Part shown: positions 8,110 to 16,474 of the stretch, piece after piece | Layout of the letters: each line of letters begins with the position of its first letter | How positions within the stretch are numbered: position 1 is the stretch's first letter | DNA from: Amycolatopsis azurea DSM 43854 | Lineage (GTDB): Bacteria; Actinomycetota; Actinomycetes; Mycobacteriales; Pseudonocardiaceae | Assembly (NCBI RefSeq): GCF_001995215.1 | Contig: NZ_MUXN01000025.1 | Location: 62,001-126,000 of the forward strand | Direction: 5' to 3' | Length of the DNA stretch: 64,000 nt | Translations under genes and position numbers: made by a program | The notes under the pieces: model-generated | What the model saw: only the letters and a program-made list of their open reading frames with translations | What the model was told of the DNA's origin: nothing | The model's database searches: none

Positions 8110-9531
8110 TCAGATCACGGACTGCTCCGAGACCGGCAGGCACACGGTGAACCGCGTGTCACCCGGCTCCGAGTCGACCCGCAGATCGCCCTGATGCCGT
8201 TCGACGACGATGCGCCAGGAGATGTCCAGGCCGAGCCCGGTCCCCTGCCCCACCGGTTTCGTGGTGAAGAACGGCTCGAAGATCCGCTGCCGCACCTCCG
8301 CCGGGATGCCCGGTCCGGTGTCGCCGATCTCGACGTGCACGTGATCGTCCACCCGGGACGTCCGCAGGGTCAGCGTCCCCTCGGTGCCCATGGCGCCGAG
8401 CGCGTTGTCGATGACGTTCGTCCACACCTGGTTCAGTTCGCCCGCGTACGCCGGGATCCTCGGCACCGCGTGGTCGTACTCCTTCACCACGCGGATGCCC
8501 GGCGCGATCTTGCCCGCCAGCATGACGAGGGTGGAGTCGAGTCCTTCGTGGACGTCGATCCACTGGTGTGGCGCGCGGTCCATCTGGGAGTACTGCTTGG
8601 CCTTGCCGACCAGCACCGAGATCCGGGTCGTGGAGTCCTCGATCTCGCCCATCAGCATTTCGGTTTCGAGCGCGTACGCGAGCCAGCGGACGGCGCCGTC
8701 GAGGAAGGTCTCCCCGACCGAGTCGAGCAGCCGGTCCAGATCGGGCACGGTCAGCCCGGCGCGGACGTAGATGTCGGCGAGGTCCCAGCCCTGGTCGATG
8801 CCGTGGTCGTCGAACCAGTCGCCGATCTCGTCCTCGCGGTCGGCCTGCTGCATCGCGGTCAGCTTCGGTGCCGAGGCGACCTGTTTGACCAGCTGTTCCT
8901 GGATCTCCAGCAACTGCTCAAGCAGCGTCGGATCGACGTTCTTCTTCGCCAGCATCGCGAGTTTGTGCCGCATACCGGCGACCCGCTCCCGCAGCGACGC
9001 CGTCGCGCGGACGGCCGCGGCGGCCGGGTTGTTGAGTTCGTGGGTCAGCCCGGCCGAAAGCTCGCCGAGCGCGAGCAGCCGCCGACGCGAGCCGATCACG
9101 GTGTCGCTGTTGCGCCAGCCGAGGTACATGCCCTCCAGCAGATGCGTCGCCATCGGGAACCAGCGGCGGAACTCGGTGGCGAACTCGGCCGCGGGCAGGG
9201 TCAGGAAGGTGAGATCGCTGACCGCGTGCACCGAAGCGCCGTAGGTGTGTTCGGTCTCCTGGTGCACGAAGAACTGCGTCGCACCGCAGTACGCGCCGCG
9301 CTGGTCGGACCGGATCGTCTCGACCTCGGTGCCGCCGACGAGCCGCGTCATCCGCAGCGCGCCGGACAGCAGGAGGTAGAAGCAGGTGGCCGGTTCGCCC
9401 TCGCGCATGACCGTGGTGCCGCCGGTGTACTGCTCGAGCACGGCGTGCTCGTCGATCCAGTCCAGCTGTTCTTCGCTGAGGTGCTCGAAAAGGAAGAGCC
9501 CGCGCAGTTCCTCCCTGGGCAGGACGCTCAT
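8110..9531 (-). CDS. Histidine kinase with N-terminal cyclic-nucleotide-binding-like domain
   Basis: A 473-residue soluble sensor kinase. Residues ~8-130 form a cNMP-binding/Crp-like beta barrel (GEPATCFYLLLSGALR). The dimerisation helix carries the phospho-acceptor in LTHELNNPA (His164). The HATPase domain shows NQVWTNVIDNA (N box), DTGPGIP (G1), FFTTKPVGQGTGLGL (F and G2 boxes). No transmembrane helix is visible, so it senses a cytoplasmic signal. ATG 9531 has a GGAGGAG box immediately upstream and overlaps the stop of the receiver/reductase gene by 4 bp. The two products probably form an unusual two-component pair. Confidence 0.85.
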   Translation of the reverse strand: MSVLPREELRGLFLFEHLSEEQLDWIDEHAVLEQYTGGTTVMREGEPATCFYLLLSGALRMTRLVGGTEVETIRSDQRGAYCGATQFFVHQETEHTYGASVHAVSDLTFLTLPAAEFATEFRRWFPMATHLLEGMYLGWRNSDTVIGSRRRLLALGELSAGLTHELNNPAAAAVRATASLRERVAGMRHKLAMLAKKNVDPTLLEQLLEIQEQLVKQVASAPKLTAMQQADREDEIGDWFDDHGIDQGWDLADIYVRAGLTVPDLDRLLDSVGETFLDGAVRWLAYALETEMLMGEIEDSTTRISVLVGKAKQYSQMDRAPHQWIDVHEGLDSTLVMLAGKIAPGIRVVKEYDHAVPRIPAYAGELNQVWTNVIDNALGAMGTEGTLTLRTSRVDDHVHVEIGDTGPGIPAEVRQRIFEPFFTTKPVGQGTGLGLDISWRIVVERHQGDLRVDSEPGDTRFTVCLPVSEQSVI

Positions 9532-11183
9532 TGCTCCTCCAAGTACCGGTGAACGAGAGTGACCGCCATGGCGCCTTCGCCGACGGCCGAGGCGACGCGC
9601 TTCACCGAAGCGGCCCGGACGTCGCCCGCCACGAACACGCCGGGGATGGACGACTCCAGGTAGTGCGGGTCGCGGTCCAGCGGCCAGCCCGGCGGCGGGC
9701 TGCCTTCGGTGATCAGATCGGGGCCGGTCCGCACGAAGCCATGGTCGTCGCGCTGGATCTCCGTGCCGAGCCAGTCGGTGCGCGGCGCGGCGCCGATGAA
9801 GATGAACAGGTGCCCTGTCGGCACGGTCTCGGTCGCGCCGCCGTTCTCGCACAGGGTGAGCCGTTCGAGGTGGTCGTCGCCGTGTGCTTCGACCACCGTG
9901 GTCCGGGTGCGGACGTGGATGTTCTCGATCGCGGCGATCTGCTCGATCAGGTAATGCGACATCGACGCTTCGAGCGACTGGCCGCGGACGAGGATGGTGA
10001 CGTCGGCGGCGTGCTTGGAGAAGAACACCGCGGCCTGGCCCGCCGAGTTCGCGCCGCCGACGATGTAGACGTGCTCGCCCTTGCACTCGGGCGCCTCGGT
10101 GGCGGCCGAGCCGTAGTACACGCCGCGGCCGGCGAGCTCGGCGACGCCGGGAGCCTCCAGTGCGCGGTAGTTGACGCCGCTGGCCAGCACCACGGAATGC
10201 GCGGAGATCTCGGTGCCGTCGCCGAACATGACCACCCGCGCGGAGCCGCGCGCCTCCAGGCCCACGACGTCGCGGGCGGTGAGCACCTCGGCGCCGAACT
10301 TGAGCGCCTGCCGCCGTGCGCGGTCGGTGAGCTGCGCGCCGGAAACGCCGTCCGGGAAGCCGAGGTAGTTCTCGATGCGGGAGCTGGTGCCCGCCTGGCC
10401 GCCGGTGGCTTTGCGCTCGACGATCACCGTCCGCAGGCCTTCCGACGCGCCGTACACGGCCGCCCCGAGCCCGGCGGGCCCGCCGCCGATGACGATCAGG
10501 TCGTAGAACTCCTGCGCCGGGCGCGTGGACAGGCCGACGGCGTCGGCGAGTTCGGGTCCGGACGGCTGGCGCAGCACCGTGCCGTCGGGCGTGACCAGCA
10601 CCGGGATGTCCTGGGGCGCCGCGTCCGCCGCGTCTAGGATCCGGCGTCCCTCGTCGTCGTCAACGGAGTACCAGCGGTACGGCACGGCGTTGCGCGCCAG
10701 GAAGTCACGCAGGTGGAACGACGGCGACGAGTACCGGTGGCCGATGAGCTTGATCTCGTCGACCGGCCGCTCTCCCACCGCGCGCCAGGTCTCCACCAGC
10801 GCGTCGATGACCGGGTAGAGCTTCTCCTCCGGCGGGTCCCACGGCTTGAGGAGGTAGTGGTCGACATCGACGACGTTGATCGCCTGGATGGCGGCGTCGG
10901 TGTCGGCGTACGCGGTCAGCAGCGCGCGACGGGCGTTCGGGAACAGGTCCATCGCCTTCTCCAGGAAGACGATGCCGTCCATCTGCGGCATCCGGTAGTC
11001 GGCGAGGATCGCGGCCACGGCGTCGCCGCGCAGTTTGATCTCGCGCAGGGCTTCGAGGGCGTCGGCACCGGAATCGGCCCGGATGATCCGATAGTCCTTC
11101 CCGTACCGTTTGCGCAGGTCGCGGGCGACCGAACGGGACACGGCGGGATCGTCGTCGACGGTCAACAGGATCGGCTGGCTCAC
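9528..11183 (-). CDS. Response receiver fused to glutaredoxin-like and thioredoxin-reductase-like domains
   Basis: A 551-residue protein with three parts. Residues 1-130 are a receiver: acidic cluster D10-D12, phospho-acceptor D62 in LADYRMPQMDG, T90 and K113. Residues ~140-215 resemble a glutaredoxin fold but lack the active Cys pair (HRYSSPSFHLRDF). Residues ~225-551 are a two-dinucleotide-fold reductase with GGGPAG (232-237) and GGANSAGQAA. The CxxC redox motif of thioredoxin reductase is missing at its usual place (ATEAPECKG). It probably acts as a phosphorylation-controlled FAD/NAD(P)H oxidoreductase, coupled to the kinase gene downstream. The start codon is ATG. Confidence 0.85.
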   Translation of the reverse strand: MSQPILLTVDDDPAVSRSVARDLRKRYGKDYRIIRADSGADALEALREIKLRGDAVAAILADYRMPQMDGIVFLEKAMDLFPNARRALLTAYADTDAAIQAINVVDVDHYLLKPWDPPEEKLYPVIDALVETWRAVGERPVDEIKLIGHRYSSPSFHLRDFLARNAVPYRWYSVDDDEGRRILDAADAAPQDIPVLVTPDGTVLRQPSGPELADAVGLSTRPAQEFYDLIVIGGGPAGLGAAVYGASEGLRTVIVERKATGGQAGTSSRIENYLGFPDGVSGAQLTDRARRQALKFGAEVLTARDVVGLEARGSARVVMFGDGTEISAHSVVLASGVNYRALEAPGVAELAGRGVYYGSAATEAPECKGEHVYIVGGANSAGQAAVFFSKHAADVTILVRGQSLEASMSHYLIEQIAAIENIHVRTRTTVVEAHGDDHLERLTLCENGGATETVPTGHLFIFIGAAPRTDWLGTEIQRDDHGFVRTGPDLITEGSPPPGWPLDRDPHYLESSIPGVFVAGDVRAASVKRVASAVGEGAMAVTLVHRYLEEQ

Positions 11184-11215
11184 CGGTTCAGCCTAATCCC
11201 TATTACGTTCGGGTC

Positions 11216-11932
11216 GTGCTGACCGAAGCCGAAGAAGTGATCCACGCCCGTACCGCCCTCGCGTGTGAAGCGGCCGCGGGTTTACCGGGCACTTTCTCCG
11301 CGTGGCGCGAAGACGGGCTGCTCGCGGTGCTGGCCACCGCGCCGGAGTTGAGCTTCCTGCGCACGATCTCCGGTGTCACCGAGGAGAACCTGCCGTCGGC
11401 TCTCCGGCTCGCCGTCGCATCGTGCTGGGACGGCGCCCCGCCGACGCTCGTGCTGCCACCGGGCTTGAACCCGCCCGGTCTCGTGCCCGACGGCGTCCGC
11501 CCGATCGCGATCCTCCCGCTCACCGACCTGACTCCGACGGGTTCGCACATCGACGACTCACCCGGCATCGACGTGTTCCTCCGCATCCTGCTCGACGGGT
11601 ACGAAAGCGGCGGCGCCGTGACGGAGTTCATCGCCGCCGAGCACCGCGATCCGCGGATCCGGCGGTCGCTGCTCGTCGAGGACGGCGTGCCGATCTCCGC
11701 CGCGGCCATGAGTTCGCACGGCCCTGGCGTCCTCCTCGGCGGTTCGGCCACGCCACGGGAACATCGCGGCCGAGGCGCGCAGGCGCGGCTGATGGCGCAT
11801 GGTCTCGCCGAGGCCGCCCGCGAAGGGCACCGCTTCGCCGTCGCGACCGCTGTGGAGGGCTCGCCGAGCCTGTCGAACCTGCGCCGCGCCGGGGCGCGGG
11901 TCCACTTGCGACAGGCTTTCAGGCTTGGGTGA
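11216..11932 (+). CDS. GNAT-family N-acetyltransferase
   Basis: A 238-residue protein starting at GTG 11216, divergent from the receiver/reductase gene with only 32 bp between the starts. The acetyl-CoA site is visible in the C-terminal third: a GGSATPREHRGRGAQARLM stretch with the RGRG-A loop, followed by SLSNLRRAGAR. The first 130 residues form a variable domain of unknown specificity. The 3' end overlaps the convergent HdeD-like gene by 14 bp. The substrate is not predictable. Confidence 0.75.
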   Translation: MLTEAEEVIHARTALACEAAAGLPGTFSAWREDGLLAVLATAPELSFLRTISGVTEENLPSALRLAVASCWDGAPPTLVLPPGLNPPGLVPDGVRPIAILPLTDLTPTGSHIDDSPGIDVFLRILLDGYESGGAVTEFIAAEHRDPRIRRSLLVEDGVPISAAAMSSHGPGVLLGGSATPREHRGRGAQARLMAHGLAEAAREGHRFAVATAVEGSPSLSNLRRAGARVHLRQAFRLG

Positions 11933-12473
11933 GTTTGCGCAGGCGGAAGGCCAGGACGAGCAGCATGATGCCGTACAGCAGGGCGTAGATCCCGACCAGC
12001 AGCGCGATCCCGTAGGCGCCGGCGATCGGGTTGATCACGATCACGATGCCCGCGATCAGGGACAGCGCGCCCGCCGCGATGAGGAAGGCCTCGCCCTCGA
12101 TCTGCTTGCGCAGCCGGATCGCGGCGACGATCTCGACGATGCCGGTGAAGATGGCCCAGAACCCGACGAGGAAGGCCAGCACCAGCACCGTGATCCCCGG
12201 CCAGAGCAGGACCAGGACACCGGCGGCGATACCGAGCACGCCGAGGACTCCGTAGGCGGCGCGATGGGCGGCGTCACCCGGCCGGAAGGCCTGCATCAGG
12301 CCGCCGATGCCGTCGATGATCGCGTAAATGCCGTAGATGATCGCGAGGGCCAGGACGGTGGCGCCGGGCCAGATGAGCGCGAGCACGCCGAACAGGATGG
12401 CGAAAACCCCGCGGACGGCGGCCAGCGGCCAGGCGAGGCGGGGTTCGACGACGGTGAGACCGACGAGAGGCAT
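11919..12473 (-). CDS. HdeD-like six-helix membrane protein (DUF308)
   Basis: A 184-residue protein starting at ATG 12473. It consists of three repeated helix pairs with the family hallmark pattern of Pro-Gly turns: ALIWPGATVLALAIIYG, VLLWPGITVLVLAFLVG and VINPIAGAYGIALLVG. E. coli HdeD contributes to acid resistance at high cell density; in Actinobacteria the family is common and of unknown role. It ends RLRKLTQA and overlaps the convergent GNAT gene by 14 bp. Confidence 0.85.
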   Translation of the reverse strand: MPLVGLTVVEPRLAWPLAAVRGVFAILFGVLALIWPGATVLALAIIYGIYAIIDGIGGLMQAFRPGDAAHRAAYGVLGVLGIAAGVLVLLWPGITVLVLAFLVGFWAIFTGIVEIVAAIRLRKQIEGEAFLIAAGALSLIAGIVIVINPIAGAYGIALLVGIYALLYGIMLLVLAFRLRKLTQA

Positions 12474-12534
12474 GCCCCGAGTATCGGAGCGCCCGGAGGC
12501 GAGCGCGCGGCATGCCACCCGTAGGGGTGAAAGG

Positions 12535-12572
12535 CCGGTGCGCGCCGCGACCGCCATCACGGCGCGCACCGG
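12535..12572 (-). terminator. Hairpin terminator of the ricin/beta-helix gene
   Basis: Perfect 13-bp arms (12535-12547 and 12560-12572, CCGGTGCGCGCCG) separated by 12 nt, starting 6 bp after the stop at 12579. There is no T-tract. The following 60 bp lead into the start region of the HdeD-like gene. Confidence 0.65.
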
Positions 12573-12578
12573 GGTCCA

Positions 12579-14732
12579 TCAGGGATAGGCGACCAGATTC
12601 GCCACGTTCGAACCCGAATTCGCCGGTCCGCCGCGGTCGTTGACGACCCGGCCGATGGTCCCGTTCCCGCCGAGGGAGACGGCGACCATGCTGCGGAAGC
12701 GGACGTTCGGATTGTTCGGTGCCTCGATCGCGCGATCCGCGACCACGCTCGGATTCACGTTGAAGAAGCAGTAACTCCCGAGCCCGTACGCCTCGTGGTT
12801 CGTCACCGAGTTCGCCACCTTGTAGGCCGCGTAACCCCGCGTCGAGCCGTTCATCCACGCGGCCTGATTCGGTGGGTCGTAAGGCATTTCGTTCTGGTAG
12901 AAGTACGTCCGGCCGCGGTTTCCGTTCCAGAGCGTCTGGTACTTCTGGTAATGCTCGACGAACAGGCCGTACATCGTGACGTCGTCGCCGTTGACGATCA
13001 GGCCGGTGTCGGCGGTGTTGGTGTTCCAGCCGACGCCGCTGCCGTGGTCGGCGCGCCAGATCCACAGGTGGTCGCCGATGACGTCGTCACTGTTGACCAC
13101 CAGGCTGTTCGTGGCCTTGCCGACGCCCGCCCCGCCGACGCGGAAGAACACGTCGTGCAGCGAGGTCGGGTTGGTCGCGTGATCCTGCGCGGAATTCGCC
13201 GGACCGACCTCCATCAACGTGGTCGAGTTCGTGGTGCCCGCGTCGATCAGCACGCCGGCGACCTTGACGCCGTCGACGTCGGCCACCGTCATCGCGGTGA
13301 TGCCGTTGTCCGGGATCAGCGTCGCCAGGCCGAGGCCGAGCACGACGGTGTCCGGCCGGGTGACGCGGAGCGTCTCGTTGAGGTGATAGACGCCTGGGGT
13401 GACCAGGAGGTCCTTGCCCTCGGCGAGGGCCGCGTTGATCTGCGACGCCGTCGTACCGGGCTTGGCGATGAAGAACCGGCTGATCGGCAGCGACGCACCC
13501 GGCTGGTTGCCGCCCCACGTGATGCCCGAAGCGTTGGTGCGCGTGGACGGCACGAAGACTTGGTACGCGCCCGCGTTGTCGACGTAGAGGAACGGCTTCT
13601 CCCGCACGACCGGCGTCGTGTTCACCGTGGTGTACGGCGGATTCGGGAAACTGGTCGACGGCGCGCCGTTGACTCCGGCGAACACCATGTTCCAATTGGA
13701 GCCACTCCAGCTGCCGAACTGCGAGTTGCGGGAGATCCACTGCTGCTGCGAGCCGGACCGCACCTGCCCGTCGACCTTGACGTCGGACATCCAGCCGCCG
13801 CTGGACCAGCCGCCGTCGTCGAGCTGAAGGTTGCCGCGGACATGCATGCGGCGGTACGGCGCGGCCTGCGAAACGGCCCAGCGGTCGGTGCCGCCGTTGG
13901 GGTTCACGGACAGGTTTTCCGCGCCACGCCAGAAGTTCTGCGTCGCGTTGCCCTGGAACCAGTCGGCCTCCGCGTGCACCGCGCCGTTGATCGTCACGTT
14001 GTCCGGCGAGAGGCCGAGCCCGAGCACCTGCGTGTAGAACCCGACGTTGACGTCGACGTTGTACGAGCCAGGCTTGAACAGCAGCGCCTTCCGGTTCGTG
14101 CCGAACTGGTTGGTCTCCTGCTGCGAGAACACGCTGTTGACCTGGGACTGGATCGCCGACTGCGACATCCCCGGGTCGAAGACGAGCACGTTCGGCCCGA
14201 GGTCGGGGTTGGCGGTGCCGGTGACCGGCGTGAGCCGGAAGGACTGGGCGCCGGACCCGTTGCAGGAATACTGCTGGAGCTGGGTGCTGTCCTGGGTCGA
14301 GAGGCCAGGGATGTCGAGGCACCTGCCGCTGTTGCGGCTCACGAAGTGATACGCCCCTCCCGCTTCCTCGACCGGCTGCCACTGCTGGTTGTTGCCGCCG
14401 CCGTAGGCCCACAGGTGGACGAGCCCGCCGTCGGCCGTCGACACCTCGGCGACGTCCCACACCTGCGCCGGATTGTTGCGCGTGTTCACCCGGTAGTAGC
14501 CACCCGACGTCGGCTGGAACTGCCACTGCTGGGAAAAGGTCTGGTTGCAGGCGTACTGCTGGACGACCGTCCCGTTGGCCGACCCGGCGGCACGCGCGTC
14601 CACGCACTTCCCGCTCGTGGTCGTCACCGTGTACCAGGTATCGGGAACGATGGCCGCCTGCGCCGCCGGAGCCACCACGATCAGCGCTCCGACCAGGGAC
14701 AACAGGGATATCAGGGCTGCTCTGGCCCTCAT
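12579..14732 (-). CDS. Secreted ricin-type lectin plus parallel beta-helix protein (pectate-lyase-like)
   Basis: A 717-residue exported protein with a Sec signal (residues 1-26, cleavage after AAQA). Residues ~30-172 are a ricin B-type beta-trefoil with QXW motifs (QQWQFQ, NQQWQPV) and CLDIPG. Residues ~180-717 are a right-handed beta-helix in two halves with repeated Gly/Asn-rich turns (VFDPGMSQSAIQSQV, TVVLGLGLATLIPDNG). Such proteins bind and often cleave polysaccharide; the exact glycoside hydrolase or lyase family cannot be fixed by eye. Monocistronic, with its own terminator at 12535-12572. Upstream 14733-15001 contains no gene. Confidence 0.75.
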   Translation of the reverse strand: MRARAALISLLSLVGALIVVAPAAQAAIVPDTWYTVTTTSGKCVDARAAGSANGTVVQQYACNQTFSQQWQFQPTSGGYYRVNTRNNPAQVWDVAEVSTADGGLVHLWAYGGGNNQQWQPVEEAGGAYHFVSRNSGRCLDIPGLSTQDSTQLQQYSCNGSGAQSFRLTPVTGTANPDLGPNVLVFDPGMSQSAIQSQVNSVFSQQETNQFGTNRKALLFKPGSYNVDVNVGFYTQVLGLGLSPDNVTINGAVHAEADWFQGNATQNFWRGAENLSVNPNGGTDRWAVSQAAPYRRMHVRGNLQLDDGGWSSGGWMSDVKVDGQVRSGSQQQWISRNSQFGSWSGSNWNMVFAGVNGAPSTSFPNPPYTTVNTTPVVREKPFLYVDNAGAYQVFVPSTRTNASGITWGGNQPGASLPISRFFIAKPGTTASQINAALAEGKDLLVTPGVYHLNETLRVTRPDTVVLGLGLATLIPDNGITAMTVADVDGVKVAGVLIDAGTTNSTTLMEVGPANSAQDHATNPTSLHDVFFRVGGAGVGKATNSLVVNSDDVIGDHLWIWRADHGSGVGWNTNTADTGLIVNGDDVTMYGLFVEHYQKYQTLWNGNRGRTYFYQNEMPYDPPNQAAWMNGSTRGYAAYKVANSVTNHEAYGLGSYCFFNVNPSVVADRAIEAPNNPNVRFRSMVAVSLGGNGTIGRVVNDRGGPANSGSNVANLVAYP

Positions 14733-15001
14733 CAGGACCTCCTCCGCGTCATTCGGGCAGGGCGAGCTGAGGCGGAGCCCAGTGGAGACGCGGCGTAGCG
14801 GGCGGGGACCTCGGCGTCACGATGGTCGAAAACGTAACGGCGGTCACACGCGGAGTCAATACACGTCTAAAAATAAGTCTCAAAGATGCAGGTCAACGTC
14901 GGTTCCAGCGATCGGGAGCGCACAGAGTGACCCCCGCGCGAACGGCCATCGCGGGCGGTGTAATGTATGGACACACGAGATGCGGAGTACAACTTCGCTC
15001 C

Positions 15002-15074
15002 GGGGCTATGGCGCAGCTGGTAGCGCACCTCACTGGCAGTGAGGGGGTCAGGGGTTCGAGTCCCCTTAGCTCCA
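15002..15074 (+). tRNA. tRNA-Ala (anticodon GGC)
   Basis: A 73-nt cloverleaf without encoded CCA. The acceptor stem GGGGCTA pairs with TAGCTCC and contains the G3:U70 wobble that identifies alanine tRNAs, with discriminator A at 15074. The anticodon loop CTGGCAG gives anticodon GGC, and the T loop reads GGTTCGAGTCC. It decodes GCC/GCU alanine codons, heavily used in this genome. Confidence 0.95.
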
Positions 15075-15085
15075 CAGTACGAAAC

Positions 15086-15126
15086 ACCGCCCATCTGGCA
15101 GGTTTGTCCAGGTAGGGCGGTTTTTT
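15086..15126 (+). terminator. Rho-independent terminator of the tRNA gene
   Basis: ACCGCCC (15086-15092) pairs with GGGCGGT (15115-15121) and is followed by a run of T (15121-15126). It sits 12 bp after the tRNA and is one of the few T-tailed terminators in the window. Confidence 0.85.
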
Positions 15127-15219
15127 CGTTGTGCCCCACTTTGAGAATCGGCATGGCGAACTTCAGTTCGCCGACCAACTGGGGTCAGATCATCTGCTCC
15201 ACAATGCTCGTTGGCGAGA

Positions 15220-15256
15220 TCTCGCCTTGGAAGGGCCCGGGCCTTCCAAGGCGAGA
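15220..15256 (-). terminator. Hairpin terminator of the lamin-tail gene
   Basis: Perfect 15-bp arms TCTCGCCTTGGAAGG (15220-15234) and its complement (15242-15256) with a 7-nt G/C loop, starting 10 bp after the stop at 15267. It lies between the tRNA terminator and the convergent lamin-tail gene and could act in both directions. Confidence 0.7.
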
Positions 15257-15266
15257 GGGATCGCTC

Positions 15267-15896
15267 TTACTGACCCGCGCTGCGCAGCTGCAGCGAGAAG
15301 TCCACCCGGTTGTTGTCGGTGTCGGTGCTCAGGATGTTGCGGGTGTTCGACGCGTTGAGCTGGTCGGTGGTGGCGCTCTCCGGAACCGCGGCCTGGCCTT
15401 CACGGGCCTGCGTGACCGCGTTGCTGAAGGCCACACCGTCGAGCTTCGTGCCGGCCAGGTTCTGCACCGTGACACCACCGGCGGTCGGGATGCCCTCGGC
15501 GGTGGTCAGCGTGAACGGGATGACGTTCGTCTGGTCGGCGATGGTGCCGGAGAAGTTCTGTCCGACCAAAACCACGTACTGACCGGAGTTACCCTTCGAC
15601 TGCAGGACCGTGCCCGCCGGCACGACGATCGTGTCGGTCACGACGCCCGCGGGCGAGTAGATGCGAACCTGGTAGCCGCTGATGTCCAGAGGCTGGCTCG
15701 ACATGTTGTGCAGCTCGATGAACTCGTCGAGCTGACCGTTCAGGCCGCGGGTCGAAACCTCGTTGACGACCACGGTGGACGAGACGAGCGGCGCGACCTC
15801 GGTCCCCTCGGTCTCACCGGCAGCGTTCGCGACACCGCCCGCCATACCCATCGCCAGAATCGCAAATACGACTGAGGCGCCCAGAATTCGTCGCAC
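15267..15896 (-). CDS. Secreted lamin-tail-domain protein
   Basis: A 209-residue protein starting at GTG 15896 with a GAAAGGA box 8 bp upstream. The signal peptide covers about residues 1-26 (ends VANAAG). The rest is one lamin-tail immunoglobulin-like domain: VVVNEVSTRG, DEFIELHNMSSQPLDISGYQV, then ending FSLQLRSAGQ. Bacterial lamin-tail domains are extracellular and often sit beside or within nucleases and surface proteins. Here the domain stands alone with no catalytic partner. Confidence 0.8.
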   Translation of the reverse strand: MRRILGASVVFAILAMGMAGGVANAAGETEGTEVAPLVSSTVVVNEVSTRGLNGQLDEFIELHNMSSQPLDISGYQVRIYSPAGVVTDTIVVPAGTVLQSKGNSGQYVVLVGQNFSGTIADQTNVIPFTLTTAEGIPTAGGVTVQNLAGTKLDGVAFSNAVTQAREGQAAVPESATTDQLNASNTRNILSTDTDNNRVDFSLQLRSAGQ

Positions 15897-16474
15897 GGGA
15901 TTTTCCTTTCAGCTTTTGTCGGCGTTGAAAACACAATTATCCGAGAGCCGGGACCTCGCCGGGAGGGGCCAGTTTTCCGGTACTTTCCCGGTTGTCGAGA
16001 ATTGTCCGCATTCGCTCTTTCTCGTGTTACACAAACTGGCGAGCACCAACGTGGTTGAAGACAGGGGTCCGGGACGTCGGGGAACATGCTCTGCGTCGTT
16101 CCAGAGGCGGTGCTCGACGGAACCGTGCAGCCGGGCGAGGAACGCGACGGGAGCGGAACCGCGCGACCCGGTCTGAGAACCGGGCCTCGTATCCCGCTGA
16201 GGTCCGATAGGACACTTGTGACACCGCCCTTGACCCAGCTCGTCGAAAGCGCCGAGGCTTTCCGCCGCCGGTGGCGCGAGGGCGGTCATCCCCCGCCGCC
16301 ACCGAGACACTGTCGCGTTCACGAATACTCGTGTTCGCCGGGTGGGACCCCTGAGCCGGTAAAGGTGTTTCAGGGCCACGGTCGGGGCTGTCCCCGATGT
16401 GCTGGACGGGCAGGCCGGGCGAGCATTGCTCCGGGCGGCCGGGATCGGCTTCCCGGAACAAGGGAGTGTTTTTC
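15897..16474. other. 578-bp region without a convincing gene
   Basis: The left end carries the promoter and ribosome site of the lamin-tail gene. The remainder has open frames on both strands, but none with a plausible start, Shine-Dalgarno box or recognisable protein. The plus-strand frame from 16086 simply runs into the serine-hydrolase body and does not give a protein-like N-terminus. A T-rich patch around 15990-16060 is the least GC-rich part. It may hold decayed sequence beside the broken hydrolase. Confidence 0.5.

Noticed and set aside
12795..14798. A 667-codon open frame on the plus strand
   Set aside because: It runs antisense to the ricin/beta-helix gene, is dominated by Arg/Val/Ala/Gly/Asp repeats typical of GC-rich shadow frames and has no start signal.
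15002..15074. The tRNA-Ala gene as an integration site for a genomic island
   Set aside because: No integrase gene and no repeated 3' end of the tRNA was found within the window.
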